Assembly (NCBI GenBank): GCA_020627945.1
Contig: JAHDFW010000015.1
Location: forward strand, 1-32,743
Length of the DNA: 32,743 nucleotides
Reading direction: 5' to 3'
Source: Cytophagales bacterium
GTDB taxonomy: Bacteria > Bacteroidota > Bacteroidia > Cytophagales > JAHDFW01
The notes under the pieces are model-generated. The model saw nothing but the letters and a program-made list of their open reading frames with translations, had not been told where the DNA came from and ran no database searches. Below, in pieces: positions 1-9,758 of the stretch. Both the position numbers and the translations under genes were made by a program. Each line of letters begins with the position of its first letter. The stretch's first letter is position 1.

Positions 1-972
1 TACCAGATATTTTTATTCCAGCAGCAACTTTAATTTGCTCTTTAATAAGATCATATGAAATAACTTCCTCTGTCACTGGGTGCTCTACTTGAATACGAGT
101 ATTCATTTCCATGAAGTAGAAATCACCATGTTTGTCTACTAGAAATTCAACAGTCCCAGCTCCTTCGTATTTGATAGCTTCGGCACCTTTAATAGCTGCT
201 TTACCCATTTTATTACGAAGTTTTGTTGTCATAATAGGAGAAGGAGTTTCTTCCAGTAGCTTTTGGTGTCTTCTTTGAATAGAGCAATCTCTTTCCGAAA
301 GGTGACAAGCTTTACCCGTACAATCTCCAACAATCTGGATTTCAATGTGTCTTGGGTTTTCAAGGAACTTCTCTAGGTACATTCCATCATTACCGAATGC
401 TGCCTTAGCTTCCTGAGTAGCGGAGTCCCAAGCAGGTTGAAATTCTTCTTCAGAACGAATGATACGCATCCCTTTACCACCACCTCCAGCAGTTGCCTTA
501 AGCATTACAGGGTACTTCATTTTTTTAGCAAGCTTCATTCCTTCAGCTGCATTTTTTAACAACCCCTCAGAACCAGGGATCGTAGGTACACCAGCTTTTT
601 TCATGGTAGCTTTTGCCGTAGCTTTGTCTCCCATGTTGGAAATCATATCTGCACTAGCTCCGATAAACTTAATGCTGTTTTCTTCACAGATTCTTGAAAA
701 TTCCGCGTTTTCAGATAAAAATCCATACCCAGGGTGAATTGCGTCTGCGTTGGTTATTTCTGCAGCAGCCATAATTCTGGTCATGTCAAGGTAAGATTGA
801 TGACTTGGAGGAGGTCCAAGGCAGACCGCTTCATCTGCAAATTTTACATGTAAGCTATCTTTATCCGCAGTGGAATAAACCGCTACGGTTTTAATACCCA
901 TTTCTTTACAGGTACGAATAATTCTAAGTGCTATTTCGCCACGATTGGCGATAAGAATTTTTTTGAACATAA
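1..972 (-). CDS. accC: Biotin carboxylase subunit of acetyl-CoA carboxylase (partial, apparent frameshift at start)
   Basis: Cytoplasmic ATP-dependent carboxylation of biotin on the carrier protein AccB, first half-reaction of acetyl-CoA carboxylase. About 320 N-terminal residues are present; the C-terminus lies beyond the left edge. Visible are the N-terminal [13 protein letters not shown], the ATP-grasp glycine loop [13 protein letters not shown] and the [14 protein letters not shown] region of the active site. The natural ATG is at 972-970, behind AGGA, but it is followed by TTC and a run of nine A (961-966 plus 958-960 on the opposite strand as T). In that frame translation stops after 13 codons, while the conserved protein reads in another frame. 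Seven or ten A would restore MFKK(K)ILIANRGE. No usable in-frame start lies upstream. This is either a homopolymer sequencing error or a slippage site. It lies 107 bases downstream of accB and is probably cotranscribed. Confidence 0.9.
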
Positions 973-1079
973 TTATTCCTGTTTAGTAGTTTGAATAATT
1001 GCCGAAACCTATCTATAATCTTTAGCCTAAACTACCTTGGTGACAGTTGAGGGATATAAATAGAGGATCAGAATTTTAA

Positions 1080-1565
1080 TTAAGCAGGCTCTACCAAGAA
1101 TAATGGTTGATCGTACTCAATAGGACTGTTGTCATCAACCAAAATCTTAACGATTTTACCACTTACTTCGCTTTCAATTTCGTTGAATAGTTTCATTGCT
1201 TCAACAATACAAACCACTTGTCCTACTTCAACTGTATCTCCTACATTCACAAAGTTTGGAGATTCAGGGTTTGCTTTACGATAGAAAGTTCCAATCATTG
1301 GAGATTTGATCTCTACACTGTTTCCTGCACTTGGAGCTTCAGCAGCAGCAGCGGGTGCAGCAGCTGGAGAAGCAGGTGCTGGAGCTGGTGCAGCGGCAAC
1401 AGGAGCAGCTGCAATAGTAGCGGCAGCGGCAACAGGAGCACTTACGTATTCTTTGTCAGTATCTCTTTTAACGGCAATTTTGAAATCGTTTGTCTCAATA
1501 TTAACTTCGTTAAGTCCTGATTTCGAAATGAAATCGATTAAATCTTGTATATCTTTAGGTTTCAT
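1080..1565 (-). CDS. accB: Biotin carboxyl carrier protein of acetyl-CoA carboxylase
   Basis: Carries biotin between biotin carboxylase and carboxyltransferase in fatty-acid synthesis. The 161 residues show the usual layout: an N-terminal helical segment (about 1-40), an Ala/Pro-rich flexible linker (about 43-80) and a C-terminal biotinyl domain. That domain contains VEAMKLFNEI, with Lys125 as the expected biotinylation site, and ends in the typical hairpin PIEYDQPLFLVEPA. Length is normal for the family. It lies between efp and accC, a common Bacteroidota arrangement; the 67-base gap to efp shows no clear TAnnTTTG promoter, so readthrough from efp is likely. Confidence 0.96.
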   Translation of the reverse strand: MKPKDIQDLIDFISKSGLNEVNIETNDFKIAVKRDTDKEYVSAPVAAAATIAAAPVAAAPAPAPASPAAAPAAAAEAPSAGNSVEIKSPMIGTFYRKANPESPNFVNVGDTVEVGQVVCIVEAMKLFNEIESEVSGKIVKILVDDNSPIEYDQPLFLVEPA

Positions 1566-1632
1566 AATGTCTATATTTTAACAGTGTGAACTTATAAATT
1601 TTTTTTAGGAACAAGAACTATAAAGTGAACTT

Positions 1633-2199
1633 TTAGTTTTTAACTCTTTCTGAGTATGAACGAGTTCTTGTGTCAATTTTAATTACTTCTCCTTGATCTA
1701 TGAAAAGTGGAACCTGAATATTAGCTCCAGTTTCTAATTCAGCAGGCTTGGTAGCATTGGTAGCAGTATCGCCTTTAATACCAGGTTCGCTATATACGAT
1801 TTCCAATTCTACGAATGCTGGTAAACTACATGTAAGAGGTAATTCTTCTTCCGCGTGAACTAAAATCTCTACCTCTTGTCCTTCTTTCATTAAATCAGCG
1901 TTTTCAACCATTTTGTCCTCCAGCATGATTTGCTCATATGTATTAGAATCCATAAAGTGGAATCCCATATCATCTTTGTAAAGGAACTGATGTTTACGGT
2001 TTTCTACACGAGCAGTTTCAATTTTGTGACCTGCAGTAAATGTATTATCAATTACTTTTCCGGTTCTGATGTTCTTAAGTTTTGTACGAACGAATGCAGG
2101 ACCTTTACCTGGTTTTACATGTTGGAACTCTACAATTTGATACAAACCGTGGTTGTATTCCAATACCAAACCATTTCTAAAATCAGCCGTAGTTGCCAT
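1633..2199 (-). CDS. efp: Translation elongation factor P
   Basis: EF-P enters the ribosomal E site and relieves stalling at polyproline stretches. The 188-residue length and three-domain fold match the family: an N-terminal KOW-like domain with the tip loop KPGKGPAFVR (29-38), a middle OB domain, and a C-terminal OB domain ending ...IKIDTRTRSYSERV, the conserved EF-P signature. Lys32 in the PGKG loop is where other bacteria carry a modification; no modification gene (epmA/epmB) is seen in this window. It is 64 bases downstream of fabH in the same direction, with no obvious own promoter. Confidence 0.96.
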   Translation of the reverse strand: MATTADFRNGLVLEYNHGLYQIVEFQHVKPGKGPAFVRTKLKNIRTGKVIDNTFTAGHKIETARVENRKHQFLYKDDMGFHFMDSNTYEQIMLEDKMVENADLMKEGQEVEILVHAEEELPLTCSLPAFVELEIVYSEPGIKGDTATNATKPAELETGANIQVPLFIDQGEVIKIDTRTRSYSERVKN

Positions 2200-2263
2200 A
2201 ATAGATCGATTAAAGTTTAAATTTCTGTTTTATTTACAATTAAGGAAATAGATTCAATTACCA

Positions 2264-3262
2264 TTAAGAAGGATCATAAGCCCATTTAATATATACTGCT
2301 CCCCAGGTAAACCCACCTCCAAAAGCAGCCAATATTAAATTATCACCTTTCTTAAGCTTTGGTTCATAATCCCATAAACATAGAGGGATAGTTCCACTTG
2401 TAGTATTACCGTAACGGTGAATATTTAGCATTACTTTTTCACTACTAACTCCCATACGGTTAGCTGTAGCATCAATAATTCTTTTATTAGCTTGATGTGG
2501 AACAAGGTATGCTACGTCATCGGCTGTAAGATTATTTTTTTCCATAATCTCATAAGATACATCAGCCATGTTTTTTACCGCAAACTTAAACACGTGTGCT
2601 CCTTCTTGGTATACATAGTGCTCACGGTTTGCTACAGTTTGTTCGTTTGCAGGCCTTCTACTTCCACCAGCTTTTTGGTGTAAGTGTTTCTCTCCTGAAC
2701 CATCTGATTGAAGAATGTGATCCTGGATACCCATTCCTTCCTCATTTGGTTCTAACATTACCGCTCCACAACCATCTCCAAAAATGATGCATGTAGTTCT
2801 ATCAGTGTAATCGATGATAGAAGACATTTTATCACCACCTACTACAATTACTTTTTTATACTTCCCGGTCTCAATGTATTGAGAACCAGTTACTAAAGAG
2901 TAAAGAAACCCAGAGCAAGCCGCTTGAATATCAAAACTAAATGCATTGTTGATTTCACAAGCACTCGAAATAATATTAGCCGTTGCAGGGAACTGCATAT
3001 CAGGGGTAGTAGTAGCACAAATTAACAGATCAACCTCACTAGGGTCAGTGTTAGTTTTCTTCAGTAAAGATTTAACAGCTTCAATCCCCATTACGGAAGT
3101 TCCTTGGTCTTCCCCTTTTAAAATGTGTCGAGTTTCAATTCCCGTTCTGGTCATGATCCACTCATTAGTGGTGTCAACCATTTTTTCCAAATCGCTGTTA
3201 GTTAGCAAATCTGGTGGAAGATATCCTGCTACTCCTGTAATCGCCGCGTTTATTTTTGACAT
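2264..3262 (-). CDS. fabH: Beta-ketoacyl-ACP synthase III
   Basis: Condenses acetyl-CoA (or a branched starter) with malonyl-ACP to begin each fatty-acid chain. The 332-residue thiolase-fold protein has the complete catalytic triad: Cys116 in DIQAACSGF, His256 in VPHQANKRI and Asn286 in YGNTTSGT. The C-terminal [13 protein letters not shown] is typical of FabH. Starter-unit specificity cannot be judged from the sequence; many relatives use branched starters. It follows plsX by 78 bases and appears to have its own promoter (3306-3332). Confidence 0.96.
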   Translation of the reverse strand: MSKINAAITGVAGYLPPDLLTNSDLEKMVDTTNEWIMTRTGIETRHILKGEDQGTSVMGIEAVKSLLKKTNTDPSEVDLLICATTTPDMQFPATANIISSACEINNAFSFDIQAACSGFLYSLVTGSQYIETGKYKKVIVVGGDKMSSIIDYTDRTTCIIFGDGCGAVMLEPNEEGMGIQDHILQSDGSGEKHLHQKAGGSRRPANEQTVANREHYVYQEGAHVFKFAVKNMADVSYEIMEKNNLTADDVAYLVPHQANKRIIDATANRMGVSSEKVMLNIHRYGNTTSGTIPLCLWDYEPKLKKGDNLILAAFGGGFTWGAVYIKWAYDPS

Positions 3263-3305
3263 AAATTGTGGTTTTTCCTGTGTGATTGTTAATTCGAAAT
3301 TGGCT

Positions 3306-3332
3306 CAAATCTACAAAAAATGCAATAAGCAA
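3306..3332 (-). promoter_or_regulatory. Bacteroidota housekeeping-type promoter for fabH
   Basis: On the minus strand TAGATTTG (3313-3306) matches the Bacteroidota -7 consensus TAnnTTTG exactly. A TTG (3332-3330) lies 16 bases upstream as the -33 element, slightly short of the usual 17-23. The predicted transcript start is some 35 bases before the fabH ATG. It would give fabH-efp-accB-accC a promoter additional to readthrough from plsX. Confidence 0.5.
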
Positions 3333-3340
3333 TCTCTGTC

Positions 3341-4279
3341 TTACCCAATAGCTTCTTTGATTTTTGTGTGTATATCGTTTTTGACTTGGCGGTAGGTCAT
3401 TAATACCATATTTTTGATTGCCTCTGGTGAAGAGGAACCATGCCCGATCATTACATTTCCATTAATACCTAAAATAGGGCTTCCACCAACTTTCTCATAA
3501 TCAAATAAATCGAAGAAAGGATCTTTAATACCTCTCGCTTTCGTAATATCAAAGAATGACTCAGCCATTTTAAGGATTACGTTACCAGTAAAACCGTCGC
3601 AAACTATCACGTCAGATTTACCATTGAAACAATCCCGTCCTTCAATATTGCCAATAAAATTGATTTTATCGTTGATTTTAAGCAACTGATGAGTCGCTTG
3701 TGTGGTAGGAGTACCTTTTTGCTCTTCTTCACCTAAATTCATTAAGCCAACTTTTGGTTGGTCAATGGAAAATAGATGTTGGGCATAAACCGAACCGATA
3801 ACAGCAAATTGTGCCAGTACATCTGGTTTACAATCTGCATTAGCTCCAGCATCTAAAAGAAGCGTGTATTTGCCAGTTTTTTCATTAGGAATAAACGTAG
3901 CTATTCCTGGACGAATGATACCTTCAATCGCCTTTACGCTGAACATGGATCCAACTAACATCGCACCAGTATTACCAGCACTACATAGTCCCTGAACCTT
4001 GCCAGCTTTAAGAAGACCAAAACCTACCGCAATACTGGAGGTAGGTTTCTGTGAAAAAGCTTTTGCAGGATGCTCACCCATTTCAATTATTCCCTTACTA
4101 GGGTAAATATGAAATCGGTCCGCAGCTCCTTTGCTTGTTAATGCTTCAGTTAAAATATCTACGTCACCAACTAAGTCCAAATGAACGTCCGCAGGTAATT
4201 CATTGAGAGCAAGAATTGCTCCTTCAACCGTAGATAGGGGTGCATAATCACCCCCCATTGCGTCAAGTAATAGTCTCAT
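3341..4279 (-). CDS. plsX: Phosphate acyltransferase PlsX
   Basis: Converts acyl-ACP to acyl-phosphate, the donor for PlsY in phospholipid synthesis; a peripheral membrane enzyme. The 312 residues begin with the family signature [14 protein letters not shown] and contain [27 protein letters not shown] and [16 protein letters not shown], all typical of PlsX. Length is normal. It lies 10 bases after rpmF and before fabH, matching the widespread yceD-rpmF-plsX-fabH order. Confidence 0.96.
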   Translation of the reverse strand: MRLLLDAMGGDYAPLSTVEGAILALNELPADVHLDLVGDVDILTEALTSKGAADRFHIYPSKGIIEMGEHPAKAFSQKPTSSIAVGFGLLKAGKVQGLCSAGNTGAMLVGSMFSVKAIEGIIRPGIATFIPNEKTGKYTLLLDAGANADCKPDVLAQFAVIGSVYAQHLFSIDQPKVGLMNLGEEEQKGTPTTQATHQLLKINDKINFIGNIEGRDCFNGKSDVIVCDGFTGNVILKMAESFFDITKARGIKDPFFDLFDYEKVGGSPILGINGNVMIGHGSSSPEAIKNMVLMTYRQVKNDIHTKIKEAIG

Positions 4280-4289
4280 AGACTACAGC

Positions 4290-4475
4290 TTATACCGCAA
4301 CTTCTTTTTCAACCGCCTGCTTTCCTCTGTAATTACCACATTCTCCGCATACTCTGTGGTACTGTACAGTTGCTCCACAGTTAGCGCATTCTGCTACTGT
4401 CTGAGTAGTTGCTTTGAAATGCGTTCTTCTTTTATCCCTTCTTGTTTTCGATATTTTACGTTTTGGATGTGCCAT
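4290..4475 (-). CDS. rpmF: 50S ribosomal protein L32
   Basis: Small large-subunit ribosomal protein of 61 residues. It starts MAHPKRKISKTRRDKRR, the usual basic N-terminus, and keeps a four-cysteine zinc ribbon (Cys30, Cys33, Cys43, Cys46), so this is the zinc-binding form. It sits 6 bases after yceD and 10 before plsX, so the three are surely cotranscribed. Confidence 0.97.
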   Translation of the reverse strand: MAHPKRKISKTRRDKRRTHFKATTQTVAECANCGATVQYHRVCGECGNYRGKQAVEKEVAV

Positions 4476-4481
4476 TATATC

Positions 4482-5012
4482 CTATTTTTTATCTTTTAAC
4501 TTCAATAATTCTTTCCATCTAGGATCTACTTCATCGGTGTCTTTTTCCTCTTCTTCTTCCTCAATTTCATCTTCGTGAGTAGAGAAAAAGAAATCTTCTT
4601 CTTCGTCGAATTTTGGGTGTAATTTTCTATACGGTATCTGTAAAGAAATGAATTCGAATATGTGTTGAGCAATGTTGAATTCCTGCTGACTAGTAGGGAG
4701 TTGTAATAACTCATCATTCAATTCTTCATATGTCTCTCCAAACTTTAAAAACAACTCTTTTTCAAGATTGATTTCGTAGTCGAATTCTTCTAAACTTCGG
4801 TCGCAAGTAAGTATTACTTTTCCTCCAAAATTAAACACGAGTTTCACAAGAGCATCTCCCTTGATCAATACTACTCGAAGATTTATTTCACCATTTTGAA
4901 CTAAATCCTGTTCAAATAATGCAAAAAAACTGTCATCGATTTTATAATCGAATCGGTGTTCTCCATTGCGTAAGCGCAATAACTGTATATCAAACCCATT
5001 CAGATTTTTCAC
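4482..5012 (-). CDS. yceD: YceD/DUF177 family protein
   Basis: Family linked in other bacteria to 23S rRNA accumulation and almost always encoded next to rpmF, as here. The 176 residues include LTCDRSLEEFDYEI around Cys70, matching the conserved cysteine region, and end in DPRWKELLKLK, the characteristic DPRW-type C-terminus. Before that lies a strongly acidic stretch (about residues 150-165, with six consecutive Glu) common in Bacteroidota members. The second cysteine of the usual pair is replaced by Ser (CDRS). The biochemical role is not settled in the family. Confidence 0.88.
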   Translation of the reverse strand: MKNLNGFDIQLLRLRNGEHRFDYKIDDSFFALFEQDLVQNGEINLRVVLIKGDALVKLVFNFGGKVILTCDRSLEEFDYEINLEKELFLKFGETYEELNDELLQLPTSQQEFNIAQHIFEFISLQIPYRKLHPKFDEEEDFFFSTHEDEIEEEEEEKDTDEVDPRWKELLKLKDKK

Positions 5013-5032
5013 TCTGCATCAATTTCAACGCG

Positions 5033-5040
5033 CAAAGTTA
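5033..5040 (-). promoter_or_regulatory. -7 promoter element for the yceD-rpmF-plsX operon
   Basis: TAACTTTG on the minus strand is an exact TAnnTTTG match 20 bases before the yceD ATG, giving a short leader. A convincing -33 TTTG at the expected distance was not found, so the call rests on the -7 element and its position between pdxA and yceD. Confidence 0.45.
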
Positions 5041-5080
5041 GCTAATCAAACTTTAAAAAGTAAGAAAAAAGCAAATGTTT

Positions 5081-6091
5081 TTAATTACTCTGCAGTTTTC
5101 TCTCTGCTGCAATCTTAATCGCTTGGTTAATAGCGGAGCTGATCGAATGTGCACTAGCTTTATTTTTTCCCGCAATGTCAAACGCTGTACCATGGTCTGG
5201 CGAGGTGCGAACACCCTGAAGTCCAGAGGTGAAGTTTACACCTGTTTCGAATTCCATTAGTTTAAATGGAATCAAAACCTGATCATGATACATTCCTAAA
5301 ACACCGTCAAATTTTTCAAATTGTCCTGTCCCAAAAAATCCGTCGGGAGGGTAGGGGCCAAACGCTAAAATGTTTGACTCTTGTAAAACTTGAACTGCTG
5401 GACCAATAATGTCATTTTCTTCATGACCGAACATCCCATTATCACTAGCATGAGGATTCAATCCAAGTATGGCCACCTTTGGCTTTTCAATTCCAAAATC
5501 CTTTTTTAGCGATTTTGCCAAAGATTTAGCGGATTTTACAATCTTTTCTCGTGTAATATGTTTGGCTACATCACTAATAGCAATGTGTCCAGTAACAGAA
5601 GCAACCGTAAGTTGATCGCCGTGAAGGATCATTAGGCCTTCTTTGGCGTTAAATTGCTTAAAAAGATATTCCGTATGACCTGGGAATTTGAAGTCCTCAG
5701 ATTGAATATTTTTCTTGTCAATTGGTGCTGTTACAACCGCTTCTAATTTCCCTTCCTTTAAATCCATTACAGCCGCTTCAATTGATTTAAAAGCAGCTTC
5801 TCCAGATTCTCGTGTAGGAGTGCCAGGGTCAATGTTCAATTCGTTTTTCCAAACAGTAACGACATTTATTTTTCCATATTTAGCTTGATCTACACTCTCG
5901 ATTTTAGAAAAATGGAATTGATCTAAATCCATCATTTTTGCATATTTCGAAATCAACGCTGAGGAGGCATAAATTATTGGAGTACACTTAGCATTTATGT
6001 ACTTGTCATGAACTGCCTTGATGATTATCTCTGGGCCAATACCATTGGTATCGCCGATAGTTATTCCTATTAAAGGTTTATCCTTACCCAT
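5081..6091 (-). CDS. pdxA: 4-hydroxythreonine-4-phosphate dehydrogenase
   Basis: NAD-dependent oxidation of 4-phosphohydroxy-L-threonine in the DXP-dependent pyridoxal phosphate pathway. The 336 residues start GITIGDTNGIGPEI, the PdxA N-terminal signature. Metal-ligand histidines typical of the family are visible: His168 (VTGHI), His214 (LNPHASDNG) and His269 (YHDQVLIPFK), plus His139 in FPGHTEYL. Length is normal. Its ATG overlaps the end of the aminopeptidase gene by 8 bases, so the two are translationally coupled and probably share the promoter at 7571-7578. A PdxA2-type catabolic role is possible in principle, but no catabolic neighbours are present. Confidence 0.94.
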   Translation of the reverse strand: MGKDKPLIGITIGDTNGIGPEIIIKAVHDKYINAKCTPIIYASSALISKYAKMMDLDQFHFSKIESVDQAKYGKINVVTVWKNELNIDPGTPTRESGEAAFKSIEAAVMDLKEGKLEAVVTAPIDKKNIQSEDFKFPGHTEYLFKQFNAKEGLMILHGDQLTVASVTGHIAISDVAKHITREKIVKSAKSLAKSLKKDFGIEKPKVAILGLNPHASDNGMFGHEENDIIGPAVQVLQESNILAFGPYPPDGFFGTGQFEKFDGVLGMYHDQVLIPFKLMEFETGVNFTSGLQGVRTSPDHGTAFDIAGKNKASAHSISSAINQAIKIAAERKLQSN

Positions 6092-7523
6092 TACAACGGT
6101 TTTTTACAAAGTCATAAATTAATCTTACTCCAACTCCTGTAGCATTTTTACTTCTGTATTTATCTTCTGCTGATAAAAAGGCAGGGGCAGCAATGTCCAT
6201 GTGAATCCAAGGGTAATCGGTAAATGTTTCGAGGAATTTACCAGCTGTGATAGCTCCTGCATTAGCTCCTCCAAGATTACGAATGTCAGCAATGTCCGAC
6301 TTTAGACTGTCCATGTATTCTTCCCAAAGAGGAAATTCTACTAATCTTTCATAAGTGTTTCTTCCCGCAGACAATAATTCTCCAGTAACCTCTTCGGACG
6401 CTGTAGACATCATTACGATTGCTTCTTTTCCGATTGCTCTCATCGCAGCTCCAGTAAGGGTGGCAGCGTCGATTACAAGTTCAGGTTTGTATTGCTGAGC
6501 ATATGCTAATGCATCAGCCATAATAAGCCTTCCTTCTGCATCCGTGTTCCATACTTCAACGGTTGAACCGTTGTACATCGTAAGCACATCCCCTGGTGCA
6601 TAAGCATCTCCTCCAGGTCTATTATCAGTTGCTGGGATCAGCGTAATTACATGATAAGGAAGTTTGTTTTTTGCGATAGCAAAAATTGCTCCCGATACAG
6701 TAGCTGAACCTCCCATGTCACATTTCATAATATCCATCGAGTTAGGGGTGGGTTTCAAACTTAGTCCCCCAGTATCATAAACTACTCCTTTACCAACCAA
6801 AACAAGTGGTTGCTTGTTTTTAGCGTTAGCGGGTTTGTACTCTAGTATGTTAAATGTAGGAGGAACCAAACTTCCACGATTTACCCCAAGTAAACCACCC
6901 ATTTTTAACTCTACAATTTTGTCCTTGTCAAATCTAGTGAATTCTATTCCACATTGTTTACATTGGTCTTCTAACTCCTCACTTAACTTTGGTGCCGTTA
7001 AGTATGATTGTGGTTCATTTACAATGTCTCGAGCAAAAAATACGGCCTCTGTAGTATTTTGTATTTCTGAAACCTTATCGGAGTCTGAATTAACTACTGT
7101 TATTTCAAAGTTTTTATCTTCCTTATCTTTGGTTTTATAACCAGCGAAATCATATGCAGATAAGGCTAAACCTTCTGCAACTGAGATTTCAGCACCCTTG
7201 TTGGCAAGAATTTGAACCTTGTCTAGTTTAGCTGCTGATATAATTTTAAAGGCTTGGTAACCTGCTACTCGGAGCTTTTCAGTTTGTTTATAATTCTCAG
7301 CTTCACTCGGAATTAAGCATACAATAGTTTGCGTACCTAATTTATTGAATGAAACAGGGAATTGCTCTTTAGTTAATCCGCCGACAAATTTGCATTCTTC
7401 ATCGGTTAAATACGAAGTTAAAGACTCCGTTGCTCCTGTAGAATCAAGTAGTATTACCACAGATTTGTTATCATCTACGTTGGTACCACTTTTTATATTT
7501 GGAAGATTGTGTTTGTGAATCAT
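6084..7523 (-). CDS. Leucyl aminopeptidase, M17 family
   Basis: Cytoplasmic dinuclear-metal aminopeptidase that removes N-terminal residues from peptides. The 479-residue protein has a divergent N-terminal domain (1-160) and a conserved catalytic domain. Metal and active-site residues are all present: Lys245 and Asp250 in VGKGVVYDTGGLSLKP, Lys257, Asp269 in KCDMGGSA, and Asp328, Glu330 and Arg332 in the M17 signature NTDAEGRL. Length is slightly below E. coli PepA. It is the first gene of a pair with pdxA and diverges from rsmA across a 79-base gap. Confidence 0.94.
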   Translation of the reverse strand: MIHKHNLPNIKSGTNVDDNKSVVILLDSTGATESLTSYLTDEECKFVGGLTKEQFPVSFNKLGTQTIVCLIPSEAENYKQTEKLRVAGYQAFKIISAAKLDKVQILANKGAEISVAEGLALSAYDFAGYKTKDKEDKNFEITVVNSDSDKVSEIQNTTEAVFFARDIVNEPQSYLTAPKLSEELEDQCKQCGIEFTRFDKDKIVELKMGGLLGVNRGSLVPPTFNILEYKPANAKNKQPLVLVGKGVVYDTGGLSLKPTPNSMDIMKCDMGGSATVSGAIFAIAKNKLPYHVITLIPATDNRPGGDAYAPGDVLTMYNGSTVEVWNTDAEGRLIMADALAYAQQYKPELVIDAATLTGAAMRAIGKEAIVMMSTASEEVTGELLSAGRNTYERLVEFPLWEEYMDSLKSDIADIRNLGGANAGAITAGKFLETFTDYPWIHMDIAAPAFLSAEDKYRSKNATGVGVRLIYDFVKNRCNG

Positions 7524-7570
7524 TTTAAGATTTTAATTAATATTCCTTGAATTTTTTATTCAATTACCTG

Positions 7571-7578
7571 CAAATATA
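7571..7578 (-). promoter_or_regulatory. -7 promoter element for the aminopeptidase-pdxA operon
   Basis: TATATTTG on the minus strand is an exact match to TAnnTTTG, 48 bases before the aminopeptidase ATG and within the divergent gap shared with rsmA. The -33 region is weak (no clean TTTG at 17-23 bases). Confidence 0.42.
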
Positions 7579-7602
7579 AACTTTAAATGGTAATCTTGAA
7601 CT

Positions 7603-8385
7603 ATGAATTCTGTGAGACCAAAAAAACATCTTGGACAGCACTTTTTGCGTGATGAAAATATCGCTGCTAAAATTGCAAATGCCTTGATAATTGATACAGA
7701 GTATGATTCGGTAGTCGAAATAGGTCCAGGGACTGGTGTTCTTACAAAATATTTGCTTGAGAAGCATAAAGAAAAGCTGGTGGCTTTTGAAGTTGATGGC
7801 GAATCTAAATTGTATTTGGATGAGCATTACCCTGAACTTGCTAATAGGGTATATCTGATGGATTTTCTAAAAGCAGATTTGTCTAATATCTTGAAGGAGC
7901 AAAGTGCTATTATTGGTAATTTTCCTTACAATATATCTAGTCAGATTTACTTTCGAGTTTTAGAGCATCGAGACAAAATTCCAGTTTGTGTTGGAATGAT
8001 TCAGAAAGAAGTGGCAGAAAGAATCTGCTCTAAAGAAGGGTCAAAAATTTATGGTATTCTAAGCGTCTTGATTCAAGCTTTTTATGATGCAGAATATTTA
8101 TTTGAAGTTAGCCCGAAAGTTTTTAATCCCCCTCCAAAAGTTTGGTCAGCGGTAATAAGATTAAAACGAAACAGTCGGAAGAATTTACCATGCGACGAGG
8201 CTTTGTTTTTTAGCGTGGTTAAAAGAGCTTTTCAAACGAGAAGAAAAACCTTGAGAAATGCGTTAAAAAGTCTAAATTTGTCGGACTCTTTGAGGGCCCA
8301 AGAGGTTTTTAATAAGAGAGCAGAACAATTGTCCGTAGAGGAATTTATTACACTTACTAGTCTAATAGAAAAGGATGCAGTTTGA
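7603..8385 (+). CDS. rsmA: 16S rRNA dimethyladenosine transferase
   Basis: S-adenosylmethionine-dependent dimethylation of two adjacent adenines near the 3' end of 16S rRNA, a late step in small-subunit maturation (KsgA). The 260 residues start with the family's [16 protein letters not shown], followed by the SAM-binding motif [13 protein letters not shown] (GPGTG at 41-45), acidic Asp87, and the catalytic motif [10 protein letters not shown] (NFPY at 106-109). The C-terminal helical domain contains [12 protein letters not shown], also typical. It overlaps mgtE by 11 bases, suggesting coupled translation. Confidence 0.97.
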   Translation: MNSVRPKKHLGQHFLRDENIAAKIANALIIDTEYDSVVEIGPGTGVLTKYLLEKHKEKLVAFEVDGESKLYLDEHYPELANRVYLMDFLKADLSNILKEQSAIIGNFPYNISSQIYFRVLEHRDKIPVCVGMIQKEVAERICSKEGSKIYGILSVLIQAFYDAEYLFEVSPKVFNPPPKVWSAVIRLKRNSRKNLPCDEALFFSVVKRAFQTRRKTLRNALKSLNLSDSLRAQEVFNKRAEQLSVEEFITLTSLIEKDAV

Positions 8386-9730
8386 GATTTCAAGAGAGTA
8401 CTTAGATCAGTTTCATAATGCGTTGGAAAACCGCAATGATGAGCTTATCAAATCTATGACTGAAGGGCTACACGTAGCGGATATCTCCTCAGTGCTTGAA
8501 AATCTCAATACCGAAGATTCTAAATACGTTTTTGAACTTCTCGACACTAAAATTGGTGCTCGTATCATTTCAAATCTCGATGAACAATATCAGGATTTTG
8601 TAAAAGTTTTTAGTTCTGAGGAGCTTGCTTCTTATATGGTATTTATGGATTCTGATGATGCAGCTGATATTTTGCAGGAGCTCAAGATTCAGATGCGTGA
8701 AGAGGTGATTAATTTTCTTTACCAGAAGGAAAAAGAAAAGGCAAAGAATATTAAGGAGCTGCTGTACTATGAAGAAGATACAGCGGGTGGATTGATGGCC
8801 AAGGAGTTGGTTAAGATTAATATTAACCGAACAGTTAGGGAATGTAAAGATCAGATCCGCAAGAATGCCGAAAATTTGAGGAAACTTTTTACCGTCTATG
8901 TTGTAGATGATGAGAATATTTTGGTTGGAAGAGTTTCTTTGCGAAGATTGTTATTAGCAGAAGACGAAACCGTAATTGGTGATATTTATTGGGATAAGAT
9001 CTTTTCTGTTCAAACGTATATGGATGAAGAGGAAGTTGCAGATATGATGCAGAAATACGATCTTGAAGTAATTCCAGTAGTAGACGTGTACGGTAGGCTA
9101 CAGGGAAGGATTACTATAGATGATATAGTGGACGTTATTACAGAACAGGCTGAAATTGATCAGCAGTTAATGTCTGGTATTTCCAGTGATATTGAAGAAG
9201 ATAGTTCCGTGTTTAAATTGACTAAAGCGAGGTTGCCTTGGTTGTTTATTGGGATTTTAGGCGGGTTGTTAGGAGCATATTTAATAACCTTTTTTGAAGA
9301 AGATTTGATTGCCATACCAGCGATGGCCTCTTTTATACCGTTGATTATGGCAACTGGGGGGAACGTAGGTATTCAATCTTCAACTTTGGTAGTTCAAAGT
9401 TTGGCTTCTAAAAGTAATGTTGCGGATGGTTCTATGTCCAGGTTGCTGCGAGGGTTATTAGTAGCATTAGTAAATGGAATTATTATAGGAGGTTTGGTAT
9501 TCGGAGGCAACTTACTCATTGGTAATGAAATTAAATTGTGTTACGTAGTTTCCATCGCGCTATTCTTTGTAGTGCTTCTGGCCTCATTTTTAGGAACAAT
9601 TACTCCTCTTACACTTGATAAGTTAGGGATCAACCCAGCTTTAGCCTCAGGTCCATTTATTACCACCAGTATTGACCTATTAGGTATTGGGGTATATTTT
9701 TTAATTGCCCGCCAGCTATACATGTTGTAA
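8375..9730 (+). CDS. mgtE: Magnesium transporter MgtE
   Basis: Inner-membrane Mg2+ channel gated by cytosolic Mg2+. The 451 residues show the standard order: N-terminal helical MgtE_N domain (about 20-130), paired CBS domains (about 135-255, with [12 protein letters not shown] at the start), a linker helix, then five membrane helices from about 288. The pore-domain signature [20 protein letters not shown] (about 322-341) and the C-terminal [19 protein letters not shown] are both present. The start inside rsmA is supported by family alignment of the N-terminus; there is no room for a separate promoter. Confidence 0.96.
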   Translation: MQFEISREYLDQFHNALENRNDELIKSMTEGLHVADISSVLENLNTEDSKYVFELLDTKIGARIISNLDEQYQDFVKVFSSEELASYMVFMDSDDAADILQELKIQMREEVINFLYQKEKEKAKNIKELLYYEEDTAGGLMAKELVKININRTVRECKDQIRKNAENLRKLFTVYVVDDENILVGRVSLRRLLLAEDETVIGDIYWDKIFSVQTYMDEEEVADMMQKYDLEVIPVVDVYGRLQGRITIDDIVDVITEQAEIDQQLMSGISSDIEEDSSVFKLTKARLPWLFIGILGGLLGAYLITFFEEDLIAIPAMASFIPLIMATGGNVGIQSSTLVVQSLASKSNVADGSMSRLLRGLLVALVNGIIIGGLVFGGNLLIGNEIKLCYVVSIALFFVVLLASFLGTITPLTLDKLGINPALASGPFITTSIDLLGIGVYFLIARQLYML

Positions 9731-9758
9731 GGTTTTACCACGCTTATAATAGATTTAT

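Noticed and set aside
1360-1440. Short GCAGC-type repeats
   Set aside because: They encode the Ala/Pro linker of AccB and are not a separate repeat element.
1306-1581. Alanine-rich open frame opposite accB
   Set aside because: It is the antisense image of the Ala/Pro linker codons of accB, where GCA/GCT repeats produce open frames on both strands.
2946-3395. 149-codon open frame on the plus strand opposite fabH and plsX
   Set aside because: It spans two well-supported genes and an intergenic promoter on the other strand, and its translation shows no recognisable family.
7524-7602. A housekeeping promoter for rsmA in the divergent gap
   Set aside because: No TAnnTTTG match was found on the plus strand; only the minus-strand element for the aminopeptidase is convincing.
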